This document shows, piece after piece, positions 11,901-22,712 of a stretch of 48,039 nucleotides of DNA; positions within the stretch are counted from its first letter, which is position 1, and each line of letters starts with the position of its first letter. Source of the DNA: Pelargonium x hortorum (Eukaryota; Streptophyta; Magnoliopsida; Geraniales; Geraniaceae). The stretch is from positions 1-48,039 of the forward strand of contig JAYMTJ010000075.1 of assembly GCA_036897525.1 (NCBI GenBank), read 5' to 3'. The notes below the pieces were generated by a model. That model ran no database searches. It saw nothing but the letters and a program-made list of their open reading frames with translations, and was not told the DNA's origin. Made by a program: the position numbers and the translations under genes.

Positions 11901-13319
11901 AGGGTAAGAGCTTTGTTGTTACTCTAGTACTGCAGGCACCTTTAAGAGAATTTCTATTATATATTAATCATGAAAGGGTATATCGAATTCATTTGTCAAG
12001 GGACTCCCTGCTCTCTTTTCTTTTTAAGGGCTTTTAATTAATAAGGAATAGGTTAATATCTCCTAGAATAGAAAAGGGAAACGCCTCTCCCCGAGAGACT
12101 GAAAAAAGACACTGAGCTAGCCCTCTTGTGAATTTCGTGTTTGATGAGGCATTCCTTTGAAAAGTGTATCCATTGTTTGTTAAGACTGCTTCTCTATGTA
12201 GGAGTGGTAAGTTCCTATAGTCGAAATACCTAAATTCATAAGTATTCTGTACTCTTTTGATCCAAGCACAGCAAACACTAATGTAATGAGAAACTGAACT
12301 GAAAGGAAGCTAATGCCAACTAGACTAATACAATAACTATTCATCACTAAACTAGCACTCAAAACTCTTGGACACCCCTGGATAGACACACGGGTCCGGA
12401 TAAGAATAGGAGCTTACAACACTTTCAAAAAACATAGAGTAGTAAAAGGGATCTCTAATCCTAAGCAATTCCTTATTACTTCATAGGGGCGACGGAGTCT
12501 AAAACACTACAGTATATAAATAACTACTTTTATACTAATTCATTAACAAGCCTAGAAACTCTTTATTTAATAAATTACACTAACTAACGAGAGTTCTTAA
12601 TTGACCTCGTAAAGCAATAGAAGATCCTAGCTATCAAGTAATATATCATTTTAGTTAAAAATAAGTCAAGAAATCCATGTTCTATTTGAAACTTTAATTA
12701 GCAATAGCTACCTTTTGGAATATACATACCCGGACTTTACTGGGAACCCCCTTATTAAAATAAAATAAAAGACTTAGTCGGAACTCTGTTATAGTATATA
12801 GTAGATTACTGAAAAAGATAATAAGCTTTTCATTCCCTTTTGCTTAGTTATAGCAGCTATACTCTTTCTGTATCTAACTATTAAATATTAGAGATTTCCT
12901 CAGAGATATACCTGTAATCTTTGTAGCCTACCTAACTCTTAACTGCAGCTAGACTCATTTCCATTTCTTATTAGTAAACTGGTTTCCTTATAACCTAAAA
13001 TTGACTAAGCCTGAGAATTCTAGCTTTACCGGAAACGGATTCACCTTAAATGACTTTCCTAGATTTAGCTTCTTCTTTATACTCCTTAATAAATAAAAGC
13101 TTTCCACGGAATTGGAAACTTGAAATCAAAGAAACATAAGGGCTACTCCTTAAAAAAAAATATCCTTTCAATTTTATCCAGTTAAAGCAGCAAGACATAA
13201 GGTTCCCGGTATTAATAAAGGCTTCCACTTGAATTTACTAAGGTTTTAATTAAGACTCGGACTTGTTCTGTTCTTTTCCTCATGACTTACAACCGGTTTA
13301 GGATTAAGGAGCTACACAC
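8999..13319. other. AT-rich spacer without recognisable genes
   Basis: No gene is recognised. Notable structures are a perfect 14-base palindrome AAGAGTCGACTCTT at 9721-9734 directly after a T-run, the palindromes TAGGGGACTCCCTA near 10036-10049 and AGGGACTCCCT at 11999-12009, and a 5-bp hairpin ACCCG-AATTCC-CGGGT at 10877-10892. Short frames on the minus strand (for example near 11253-11459 and 12180-12389) match nothing I know and are within chance expectation. Confidence 0.6.
10877..10892. repeat. G+C-rich hairpin in spacer
   Basis: ACCCG and CGGGT form a perfect 5-bp stem around a 6-base loop (AATTCC). Neighbouring GGG and CCGG runs make the area a small G+C cluster in AT-rich DNA. It is comparable to the hairpin at 44811-44826, which also has a 5-bp stem and a 6-base loop. 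Confidence 0.6.
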
Positions 13320-13550
13320 TTCTTAGAGGAGCTGGGGTTAGAGAACAGAGACTTATAGTATAGATATTATAGAAAGAGAGATAAAAGAAATAGAGCAGAT
13401 ACCTACTCAATAGGAAATGTATTCTTCTTCTTCTTCTTCTTGCTTGTTAGGAAGTCTAGTATAGGAATAATAAAAGAAAATAGTAGTAGTAAAAAGAAGT
13501 CTTACTCTTGTTATATAAGAATTTATGCTACGTGGTATTAGTACAACCAT
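13320..13550 (+). repeat. Strand-biased repeat piece with TTC microsatellite
   Basis: This segment is purine-rich on the + strand up to a perfect TTC repeat at 13422-13441 (TTCTTC for 20 bases), then continues purine-rich. Its end, 13513-13546, aligns with 29783-29816 on the same strand at 24 of 34 positions. Nine of the ten differences are transitions, the pattern expected of old duplicated DNA drifting apart. This links it to the large repeat block at 29.6-30.4 kb. Confidence 0.45.
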
Positions 13551-14825
13551 ATCTTAGAGAACCCTTTAGTTTCTATTCCAGGTCCAACTCATACATAAAA
13601 ATTCCTAAACAAAACAGACCTGTAACTTCTTAAAAAAAGACCTATAACTGCTTTCTTAGACTCCTTGTTACACGGAATACAGAACAAAGCAACTCCTTAG
13701 CCCTCTTTTATTTACTCAATATTATACTTTAATTGGAGTCACTCTAGGCAGAACACTATTAGCTACAGAACACAGAGTACAGTAATCCGGGAATACATGG
13801 GCTCTAATCTCATAACACTATAATACCAAGAAAGATAGAAACCTATACTACTCTTCTCCTTAGCTTTTATAAGTTACTAGGGAATCTAGGCAATTTAATT
13901 AAAGAGTAAGTTAAGTGGGTTTCAGGTTTCCATCAAGTCTAAGGTATATAGGCCTAAGAAGAGCAACTAACAAACAAAAGAAAGGGAATTTTCTTACAGC
14001 CTCCACTAATCCGAAATAAGAATTCCGAATGGAAATATGTGAGGTTACTTCTTTCTTATGTTCCTCAAGATTTTCTTTTAAGTACCCTTATGTCGAGAAA
14101 GCCAATCAATATGCTCCTGGTTTTTTGCAAGGATTCCTAAATAAAATAAATACCGTGTATCCGAAAATCCCGTAATTGTAATTATACAGTCAAAATGGGC
14201 TCTAATAAAAGCTTCCAACAAAACGCCTTACAAGGTAATTCTTGTTTATCAGAGAGATAAGGAATATAACTAACTAGATTATTAAAAGACCTTGGCTATT
14301 TTGAATTATTACCTACCTAAGTTCTAAGTTTTCCTTAATCTGATACTCTATATATATCTTGGATCTTGCCTATGCGGATAACGGGACTGGAACCTACAGC
14401 TTCTAATTCATTTTAGTCGCGTTTACTTCCGGAAGCTCCTAAAGCCGTTAACGAATAATATTCTAAATTATTAGGGTATTCAAAAAATGAAGCTTTACAT
14501 GATAAATAACGATAGCTTTTTTACTCTTGACTTGAGTATGGCTTTTGACTTATAATATATAGGAAGTTTGAGTAATTAAGTTATAGCGAAATATAACAAA
14601 CAAGCTCCGTTAACCAATCGTTTTAAAGAAAGCGATACTAAAGAGCTTCAATAATATAGGCTACGTTCTAAGGCCCTCTCTTTTTGCAAAAAACAAGGAC
14701 TACATAACCTGTATATAAAGGCAATTCTGACTGGGTGTTAGTATAATCGGTAAAATAAATGTTATTATATTAAACTCTGTAATTCAAAAAGAAGTTTCTC
14801 CTAAAGTAAAGATAAAGAAAGCGGG
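13551..14825. other. AT-rich spacer
   Basis: I see no gene. Stops are frequent in every frame. Sequence at 14380-14400 has a T-arm-like core on the minus strand, but its stem does not pair. Confidence 0.55.
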
Positions 14826-15134
14826 ATGAAACGAGCGCTAAAATTTCTATTTTGGTTTAGGCTCCGGATAGACATAAGTCAAGTTTTTATAGAGAAAAGT
14901 CCATATGACATAGTTTTTTTTTCAAGCGCAATCTTTGAAGTACACAAGAATACAGTTCTAGCAAATCCCTTTATCTTGCTAAAAAGTATTCCTGATTATC
15001 CTCAGAATTCTATTTACAGGAAAGGGGGTAACTTGTTCCAAATAATAAGTATCCAGAATTTCCGTACCTTTTGCACCTGGGATGAATACCGCTGTCTCCG
15101 GGAGGAGAAGACTTATCCCCTCTATTTGCAATAA
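14826..15134 (+). CDS. Unrecognised 102-codon open frame with ATG start
   Basis: This is the only frame of at least 100 codons in the window that begins with a true ATG. It ends in TAA. It starts basic (MKRALKFLFWFRLRID), continues with mixed, partly hydrophobic sequence (DIVFFSSAIF, TVLANPFILLK), and has a cysteine- and glutamate-bearing C-terminal part (CTWDEYRCLREEKT). I recognise no domain. A purine run (AAAGAAAGCGGG) precedes the ATG, but plant mitochondrial starts have no dependable ribosome-binding signal. About one such frame is expected by chance in this much DNA, so coding status is doubtful. Confidence 0.15.
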   Translation: MKRALKFLFWFRLRIDISQVFIEKSPYDIVFFSSAIFEVHKNTVLANPFILLKSIPDYPQNSIYRKGGNLFQIISIQNFRTFCTWDEYRCLREEKTYPLYLQ

Positions 15135-15349
15135 GAAAACTTCGATTTGCTTATTAGCGCGAGGTTAACAAAGGAGTATATACATAAAAGAGAAGGGTTA
15201 GAATTCTGACCAGAAGGTATGCTGAAAAAGCAAGTACAGGTAGTACAAATAAGAGGACCCTTAACAACCGCAATCTAATACAACTAGAGTTTGTACTAGA
15301 TAGTACATGAACACATTAGAAAATCCCATCACTTGTTAATTCTTATGCC

Positions 15350-15570
15350 TTTGTTTTCTTTGATACCTTGTTAACAGGAGCTGTAGGAAGACCAGTCCCA
15401 GCCAGTCATCAGTTGTAGGAACCCGTCAGTACCTGTCATGTCAGTAAGAAGAGGTGTTAGTGTAGATTTATGTTCTTGTACTATTAATATATTACTCTCT
15501 TATTAGGATAGCTTAGATAGAATTAATTATAATAGACTTTAGCAGCTACTACTTTATTTAAAAGGGGAAA
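15350..15570 (+). repeat. Short copy of the segment repeated at 24.4 kb
   Basis: AGGAAGACCAGTCCCA at 15385-15400, followed by GCCAG, matches 24455-24471 (one inserted A) followed by TAGCCAAG. The match is about 21 of 24 bases. The flanks are not clearly alignable. The rest of the segment is strand-biased like the other repeat pieces. No coding frame of note. Confidence 0.4.
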
Positions 15571-18392
15571 ATGGATTCTCTACTTACCAGCAAAACTCTG
15601 TAAGGCAACATAAACACAGGACTATTATTCCCTTACTGAAATGAAATTTAGGAAATAAATGAAAACACCCTACCTCTATCATTTCTTAAACTCCTCCTTC
15701 TTTCTAAGGTTTACTACCTAAAAGTTAATAAAAAACTTGTAATATCAAAGGTAAAACTATCCTTTCTAAATATACAACTCAAAATTCCTACTTACTATGC
15801 TAACAATCCTCATTATCCCTAACTAAGATAAGAAAGAAAGAAAGATGACTCATACAGTGTCGGGTATTCTATGCATGCTTCTTAGTACACAAAGCAACTA
15901 TACTTCTCTTCCTTAAGCCATTCTAATTACTGTTAAAGCAACTTAACTTAACCTGTGCTTTGTAGGAACCCTTAAGCTTTGTTGTGTTATTTAGTTAGTA
16001 TTTGTTTCTTTTTATATGTATGGTGGCCTGGTTCCGGAGCTAATAAAACCGGGTTTCCTGTGTTCAAATCCAGGGAATTCGCACGCACTACCCATGAGTA
16101 TACGAGTAGAAACCTGAAATCTACAAGGGTGCTATTACGGAAAGTTAACTGATCTTGGACTAAGCAAAACAGGGCCCTATTAATAATTGAAAGAAGCTCT
16201 TTCAGGGATATTAAAAGGAATTCTTATGCGATCACAACACAAGTCAAAGGGCAGAGAGTTAAGTCTAAATTTAGATACAAATACAAAGCCTCCAAAGAAG
16301 AAGCTTGTTCTAACTCGGTTATAGTGCTCCTATAAGTTATACACCAAGCTCATGAACTTCAAGTTCAAGGCTAGAGCCTTCTTCCGAAAGAGCTGGAACT
16401 TTTCTTTTATGTTATGCGGTTTTCAGGAGTTTTCTAGGTTGTTTAAGACTATAAGTAAGAGCAAAAGGTTTCCTTTAACTACAAGTTCAGTCTTCTGCGG
16501 ATATTTGTTTGGGTTAGTTAGCTTCTATTATTATATTTACACCTAGACCCTAGGGTCAAATACCTTTATATCTTTATGTGTTGGAAATGTTAACGGGTCT
16601 CTACCATTCCAGGTAATCCTTGCGTTTCATTGCACGCCTGTGAGAGGTGCACAGATATTTGTAAAACTTTCTAAATTCTGAACTATAAAGTAATATTTAT
16701 TCTCAACTATTATATATTTCTCGATATTAGCTTTACTCTTGAATTACTGTACAACCTGATATGGGTTGGATTAATTAGAAAATAGACGAAATGTGAAAAA
16801 TATGGATATAACAAAGAGTAAACACACAAAAGTTAGGCAGTCCCGGTTAAAGGAAAAGGCTCCACCTTAGAAAGGAACCCCTTATTCTAGCATAAAAATA
16901 TATAGCTATTCTATAAGTGAACGCATAGGTTAGAAAAATGAACTTAAGGGGGTTTTTCCGGCAACGGAGTTCAAATCAAATGCAATGCAGTAGTCTACCT
17001 AGTCTTATAGGATAAAAAAGGGTCCCCTTATACGCGAGTTTTAGCTTAGTCGAAATTCCTTTATATTAGAATAAATAGAACTCGTAAAAAACTAGAATGT
17101 AAATATTTAGGAAAGAACTAGGCACTCTACTCGGTACGATAGGACCCCAGAAGTGGAGTTTCATATGGGTTTTTTTCTTGGCGGCACTTCCCTTTACCTT
17201 TGTAATAAAAAAGGAATTTCTTCCGAATAAGATGGAGTTTTAAGAGTTTGAGTAAGGGGGTACTCCCAGATTAAGTAACTCTTGTTTCAAAAAATTTTCT
17301 TTTTAATGCTCTATTAATTTAATTGGTAGCAAAGCCCTTTTTCCAGTCTTTATAATTACGCTATCGCACGGTAACACCTGTACACCTACAAAATCGGGAA
17401 TAATTTCACTTTACTCTGCTCTTAAACTGACTGTACTTATTATACCTCCAATTATTTCTTTCTGGAGCATTACATAACTTAAAGGGCAAACTCCTTCGCA
17501 GATTTTTTCCTGGGTTTATAGCGTATAAATACTATCCACACGTTCTTTACTTGTTAGTCCTCAGCTTATCCTATATAAAGAACCCGCACTTCTTTAATTT
17601 AAACCTTGGAACTTCTTTATATATATGAATTATTCCTATCCGCAAAAAACTAGTTCAAAGTATAGGACAGCGGCCCCCGGAAGCTTATAGTTGCGGCTTC
17701 CCCTTAGTTTCATTAACAATTGTAGTTTTCTCTTCCAAAACTATGTAAGTATTCCTATAATCGGGAAACCTTTTCTCGTTTAACCTCAGGACTCTTAGGT
17801 CAATTAAGAAAGATTTTAGAATGCTCCTCATGGTCCACGTTATATAGCCTACTAGGGTTGTCCCTACTTTGTTATGATATAATTTCTCGTTGTCCAATAG
17901 AATTTGGTAGTAGTAAACTAGTTCACCAAGATATTTCTATCTAAGTAATTCCGAATTCAAATTAACAGCAAAGTAATATACCTTGAAAACGACTCAGGCA
18001 AGGGTTAATAATTCATTTTTTTGTTTGGAAAATATGTAGATTGCCCCCATCCAGAAGCTCAGATAATAAATATATAATCAATTCAAATTATGACTGAATA
18101 TAATAAATGATAGTATGACATGCCTCGCTTTTACCAAGTAAACTAAGATCTTTTTCCTACCTAATAAGTTAACGCTATTATAGGTTTTTTTACAAAAGCG
18201 TAATTCTAATACAGAGCTCTACCAGATTGAAGCGAAGCCAGTCGTAAGTATTTTCCTATGCCTAGCTTGTAGTGAATTTTACAAGAATCTCTTACTTAAT
18301 ATTAAAGGGAATCCTGTACTAGTAAACTAAAAGATTAGTCTATATTTTAATCCACAAATTCGAGTGGTAAAGCATCGCGTCAAGTCATGTCT

Positions 18393-18408
18393 CTCAAAGC
18401 CTCAAAGC
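18393..18408. repeat. Perfect 8-bp tandem duplication
   Basis: CTCAAAGC occurs twice in tandem, just downstream of a D-arm-like sequence. Confidence 0.75.
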
Positions 18409-19575
18409 ATAGGAGTCATTCTATATTTTCTTTGTTTTGGGCTGTTGACTAGCTTATTTTAAACCTTTATAAAAGAAATTGGCAAACAAGATTCTGCTCT
18501 AAAGAGTAACAGGGTTTGAGTCTTTTAAGAGTATACTTCTCTATCTACTTATTCTGCACTTTTGTTTTGAGATTTCTGGTCACTTCAGTTTCTATAAGAT
18601 ACTCTATTTGGGGAAAGAAACGTATTTTGACTCTCTATAACTATAAGTCAAGTCCTTTGCGAATGCCTTTTTTGGTTAGTTAAGTTAATAGCGGGACCCT
18701 CAAGAGAATGAGACAAATGGGATCTGTTTCTAGCATGCATTAAGATAGAGATTCATGTATTCACTACTAAGGTTTCAAGCCTCTTCCGATAAGCAACAAC
18801 AAAGAGCTGACTTTCAAGTGTGGTTTAGAGTTTGGGTGTTAAAATTTAAGAGTTCTTATCTTAGTTTATTAGAAGGAAGGCGGATATTAATAGTCTCGGA
18901 TGAGAAGTAAGGAGGTTTAAGTTTGGTTAGTAATGGTTAGTTCTAGAGTAATTGGTTTGACTTATTTAAGTATCCTAGTTTATTAAGTTATAAATAAATT
19001 GAGTGTTTCTATTTTTGGAGCTTACTTCATTTCACAGATATTCCGTATTCTATAATTATAGGTTTATGCTAGGGTGAAGCCAATTCATATACACAAGACC
19101 TGGAGTTAAAGGAGCTTAATGCTATGATTGTTACCCAAAAAGGGATAAAAAGCTATCATTAAAGAGCCGCATCCTTTTCTTTGCACGAAAAAAAGGGACT
19201 CATATGGATCTAATAACTAAGCTCTTTGAAGAAAGTTTTTCCTAATAAACGTACTTATTTTGTGTAGACTAATCTAATTTTAAGTACTTGTAAATTTAAA
19301 TACAACGTGAGTAAGGGTCCTTTATTTCTTAAAAAGACTCTTTCTAACTTAACTTATAAGAATATCTTCAATCTTGCTTGTGTGAAACCGGGCTCCCAGG
19401 GAAACTTGAAACGAAAATCTCTGCTTTTCTTGATCGTGGATAGAATTTCATTTGGAGAGATAAAAGCATAAGGAAAAAACCGTAGAAAAAATAAGACTAA
19501 GGCCGCTTTTATTCTAGTAAGCCCCTTTCCTTTGCCTTGCCACCCTCCTACTTAAAAAATCAGCTACTACTCAAT

Positions 19576-19593
19576 TCAAAAGAGTCAAAAGAG
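19576..19593. repeat. Perfect 9-bp tandem duplication
   Basis: TCAAAAGAG occurs twice in tandem in AT-rich spacer. Confidence 0.75.
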
Positions 19594-20415
19594 TATGCTA
19601 ATTACTCTCACAAGGGCGGCTAAGCCTAACTAGACAAGTTCTATACTATAAAGGGAACCCGGGCGCTATTTTCAACGGTACTGTGCACTATGTATATGTA
19701 TTTCAGGAAAGATAAAACTAAACTGACTGGTACTGTAACGGAGCCTATAATTGTACTAACTAATTAAAAGCTTCCCGGCACAAAACAAAGTATTTGTTTA
19801 TAACAGACCTCGTTAAGGTTAAGGAAGATGCGTAGCCCCACCCCAGCTCTTTCGCTGAAAAAAGACCTATCCTCGAAATAATGTCGTTAAAACTCAATCA
19901 CTTAAGGAAAACTCAGAGCCGAAAGAAAAAAAAAAACGCAGTAAAAAAGAGACCTCTAGTAGGGCCCTTTAATCCCAAGCTTTTGCTTTCGAGATTACCC
20001 CTACCCCTACTATGTTTTGGAAAGAGCTCGCCATTAAGTACTGCACTGCTTAAAAATAGAAACGAGAAGTACGAGGGGTACTGTGGTGTGAAAGGATTTG
20101 AAATCCTAGTATAGCATAAAGTTATAACTTCACGGGTTTTCTCTATACTTTGCTACTGTAGGGTACAAGAATTCCGTATAAATAGAAATATTAGGGTAGG
20201 GCTTTACTCTTTGTTTTGTGGTGTCTACGTAGGGATCCGGTATAGGTAACAACCTACTCTATAGGCGCCTTCTCTTCTATACTATAAAACGGTGCGCAGG
20301 CTTTTCAATTGCGGGATAGGTTTTTTCGATTTGGTAAAATCACTTATAGAAAGAGTAGGTATAATTTTCAGCAATTTAGTTTAAGGATTATACACTTTTA
20401 TTGATAGAGTAAGTA

Positions 20416-20488
20416 CGCGGGGTAGAGTAGTTGGTAAACTCATGAGGCTCATGATCTCAAAACGCAGGTTCAAATCCTGCCCCCGCTA
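20416..20488 (+). tRNA. trnfM: Initiator tRNA-fMet (CAU), native mitochondrial type
   Basis: Initiator tRNA that starts organellar translation with formyl-methionine. The cloverleaf is complete. The acceptor is CGCGGGG with CCCCGCT, the D-arm has GAG and CTC around a loop with TTGGTAAA, and the anticodon stem is TGAGG with TCTCA around CTCATGA (CAU at 20450-20452). The variable loop is AAAC, and the T-stem GCAGG/CCTGC closes the loop TTCAAAT. The first acceptor pair is a C:T mismatch, as expected of an initiator, which needs an unpaired 1:72 for formylation. Against the usual plant sequence as I remember it, the anticodon stem carries a compensated C:G to G:C swap, and the T-stem exchanges G:U for G:C. 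Those changes keep the fold, so I judge the gene functional. It is 68 bases upstream of a trnQ relic. CCA is not encoded, as usual in plants. Confidence 0.93.
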
Positions 20489-20556
20489 AAGAGAAGACTT
20501 CTTAAATAATAGTAGAAAGGACTTTTCTTCTTAAATACTAACTTACATGCTCTATT

Positions 20557-20631
20557 TGGAGTATAGCCAAGTGGTAAGGCACTAGTTCAAGGAATCGGCA
20601 TGCAAAGGTTCGAGCCTTTAGATTTACAGCC
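20557..20631 (+). pseudogene. Degenerate trnQ-like gene
   Basis: The 5' part matches plant mitochondrial trnQ-UUG nearly exactly: acceptor TGGAGTA, then TA, D-arm GCCAAGTGGTAAGGC. The T-arm AAAGGTTCGAG-CCTTT is also recognisable, though the loop is one base short. Between them the anticodon arm has decayed: where TTTTGGT should stand there is TCAAGGA, without U33 or the UUG anticodon, and the stem has a mismatch and wobbles. The 3' acceptor strand (AGATTTA) does not pair with TGGAGTA; a shifted TACAGCC may be its remnant after a 4-base insertion. As DNA it cannot decode glutamine. It sits close behind trnfM, so it may only be carried along in that transcript. Confidence 0.75.
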
Positions 20632-20639
20632 TGATGCTG

Positions 20640-22639
20640 AAACGAATTTTTAGAAGCTGCACTCCTTTATTTAGTAAGAAAGCTGGGGGTTAGAAATCCT
20701 TTCCTTAGGGTTATAGGCATTCCCTGTAAATTAGTAACCACGGTTTGATTAGGGACTCCTGATTAGTTAAAAAGGACAACTTAGTATTTAGAATTCTTGT
20801 TTGGAAATTTAGTACAGATTAACTCTTACTTTATTATATTTATATATTTGAGTCACTTTTGAATTAGAAATTCAAAGTGGAATGCTACTTTTCTCATTAA
20901 AAACTCATGAAACTAAGCCCTCTCTTTTAATTAAGTTAAGGAAAAAAGTGTTTTGTAGAGTTTTTTTACCCCACTCGAGTAATATAAGATAGATAAAGTT
21001 TACTAGCTAAGGCGTTATAGCTTTAGATAGAGAAGTGTAACTAAAAAAAGGGATTCCAGAGTTTTTGGGGCTACCCGGTATAACAACGTACTTACTATCT
21101 CAGTTCAGTCTCGCTTATTAAGTAGGAGTTAAAAATGAAGTATTAGTTACACTATAGATACATGGGTACTCTGGTTATTCCAGTACTAGGAAATAACCTA
21201 GGAAGTCTAACTCCTATACAATTTTGAATGAAAACCTTTTATAGAACATTATGTTTCCTCGCCAAAAAGTCGGGATACAACCCTTTCCAGAAATCCACCC
21301 CGTTCCGTTTCATTAAAAAAATACAGCTAGCTGAAACTGGATTAAGGGCCTTAAGTACTACACAATTCTTAACCCTTTATTTTAAGAGTTTATATACCCG
21401 CCAATGCCACTTTAAGTTCCCTTACTCCATACAATATTTAAGTAAACCCATACTCTAGATTGTTAGCTTAACCTTCTGGAAGGCCAAGTCCTTGTTAAAG
21501 AATAAAATGGCTTTGTTGCACAAGTAGACTCCCGATACGAGTAAAAAATCGAGTTTAAAATTAGCAAAAAATACTGACTGCTGTCTAAAACCTGCAAGAG
21601 GCGCAAAATGGGATATTACCCATCAGGGGACAGTGCTTGGGAAAAAGAACTTCAACCGAATTGACTTCTTAGAATTCAGCTTACTAGAAAAGACTTTTAA
21701 TTAAACGACCTCGTTTAAGTTAAGGGAGACTTAACTTAAAGTCCATACTATTTAGAAGAATTACCATAAAAAGGGCTTTTTTTATTTAAAACCGGAAGGA
21801 CTTAAAAAAAGAACCCTAACTCTTAGTGTAGTTTAACTCTTATTTGTTCTATGGGGATATGCCACACACACTTATTTACTTGCTCGATCTAGCAGACCCC
21901 TTCTAATAGAGTTAGTTTTTTTTCAATCTAGTCTAGTTTCAAAAAAAATATAAGAATATTCTTTAATAAAACATTCTTACCAGAAATTCGGGACTTGAGG
22001 CTTATGATACAAGTTAAAGTTCTCTCAATTCTCTAGTTTTCTCTCTAGGAGTTTTAGACTATATTATTACATTACGGGGAAGTTACGTAATAAACGTCGG
22101 ACAAAAAAAGGAACAGGTTTGACTGTAAACGGGCTCTACAAGGAGAAACTTCTATTCTAGATAGAGTGTTTTAAGATTTACTTTTTAACCACCGAGTTCC
22201 AGTAAGATAAAAATTTGAGATAAGGATAAAGTTATAGAGCAGAGTACCTTTTAATATAAGTCTTATACATATACAACAGGGTTAAATTAAATTATCTAGA
22301 ATGCGCCGTGTCTTCTAGATGGGAATCCCGTCAAATTAACTGAAAAAAGCACTCAAAAAAGGGGTCCCGTGCTACTCCGAAAAAAAGCAAAAAACCTTGG
22401 TTGATAGTGCAAATTCATTCAAGAGCCTAATATTTTTCTATTTTATATTAGAGAATCCCCTTATTATTAGTATTATGTACGTTGACTCGGTTCAGTTTGG
22501 AAAGAAAAAGTTATACAAGCAATCAACTCGATATCCTATAGAGGGCCAGAATTCCTTCATGGAAAGCTTTTTGACTTTATCTTATAAGAAGAGTATAGCC
22601 TTAATTGTTGATATTGTATTGCTCTTTAGGTCTTTATTG
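20640..22639. other. Spacer between tRNA genes
   Basis: No further gene is recognised between the trnQ relic and trnM. A 76-codon frame at 21228-21458 is rich in Phe, Lys and Leu and matches nothing I know. A 110-codon frame at 22397-22729 runs straight through trnM and is therefore a shadow of it at its end. The palindrome GGGGTCCC lies at about 22362-22369. Confidence 0.6.
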
Positions 22640-22712
22640 ACCTACTTAACTCAGTGGTTAGAGTCTCGCTTTCATACGGCGAGAGTCCTTGGTTCAAGTC
22701 CAAGAGTAGGTA
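22640..22712 (+). tRNA. trnM: Plastid-derived elongator tRNA-Met (CAU)
   Basis: Elongator methionine tRNA of chloroplast origin, a standard import into plant mitochondrial genomes. The acceptor ACCTACT/AGTAGGT, D-arm ACTC...GAGT, anticodon arm TCGCT-TTCATAC-GGCGA (CAU at 22673-22675), variable loop GAGTC and T-arm CTTGG-TTCAAGT-CCAAG all fold, with A at the discriminator position. Compared with the plastid gene as I recall it (TTGCT/GGCGG and ATTGG/CCAAT), both stems have changed in a pair-preserving or pair-improving way: the 27:43 pair becomes U:A, 28:42 becomes C:G, and 49:65 changes from A:U to C:G. That argues for selection on structure after transfer, so the gene is very likely active. 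No plastid sequence is recognisable outside the tRNA. Confidence 0.95.

Larger units (their letters stand above)
15571..20415. other. AT-rich spacer; weak tRNA-like arms only
   Basis: No gene is recognised. At 16055-16075 a T-arm-like hairpin (TTTCCTGTG, loop TTCAAAT, CCAGGGAA, one bulged T) follows CCGG...CCGG, but no D-arm or acceptor stem can be built. At 18364-18380 the sequence TGGTAAAGCATCG resembles a tRNA D-arm without the rest. The segment 18,800-19,010 is purine-rich on the + strand. Perfect short tandem duplications are listed separately. A frame at 19881-20114 begins with a lysine/arginine-rich run produced by an A-tract and is probably fortuitous. Confidence 0.55.

Noticed and set aside
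16021-16085. T-arm-like hairpin after a CCGG...CCGG stem, as a possible tRNA.
   Set aside because: The T-stem needs a bulge and no D-arm, anticodon arm or acceptor can be drawn.
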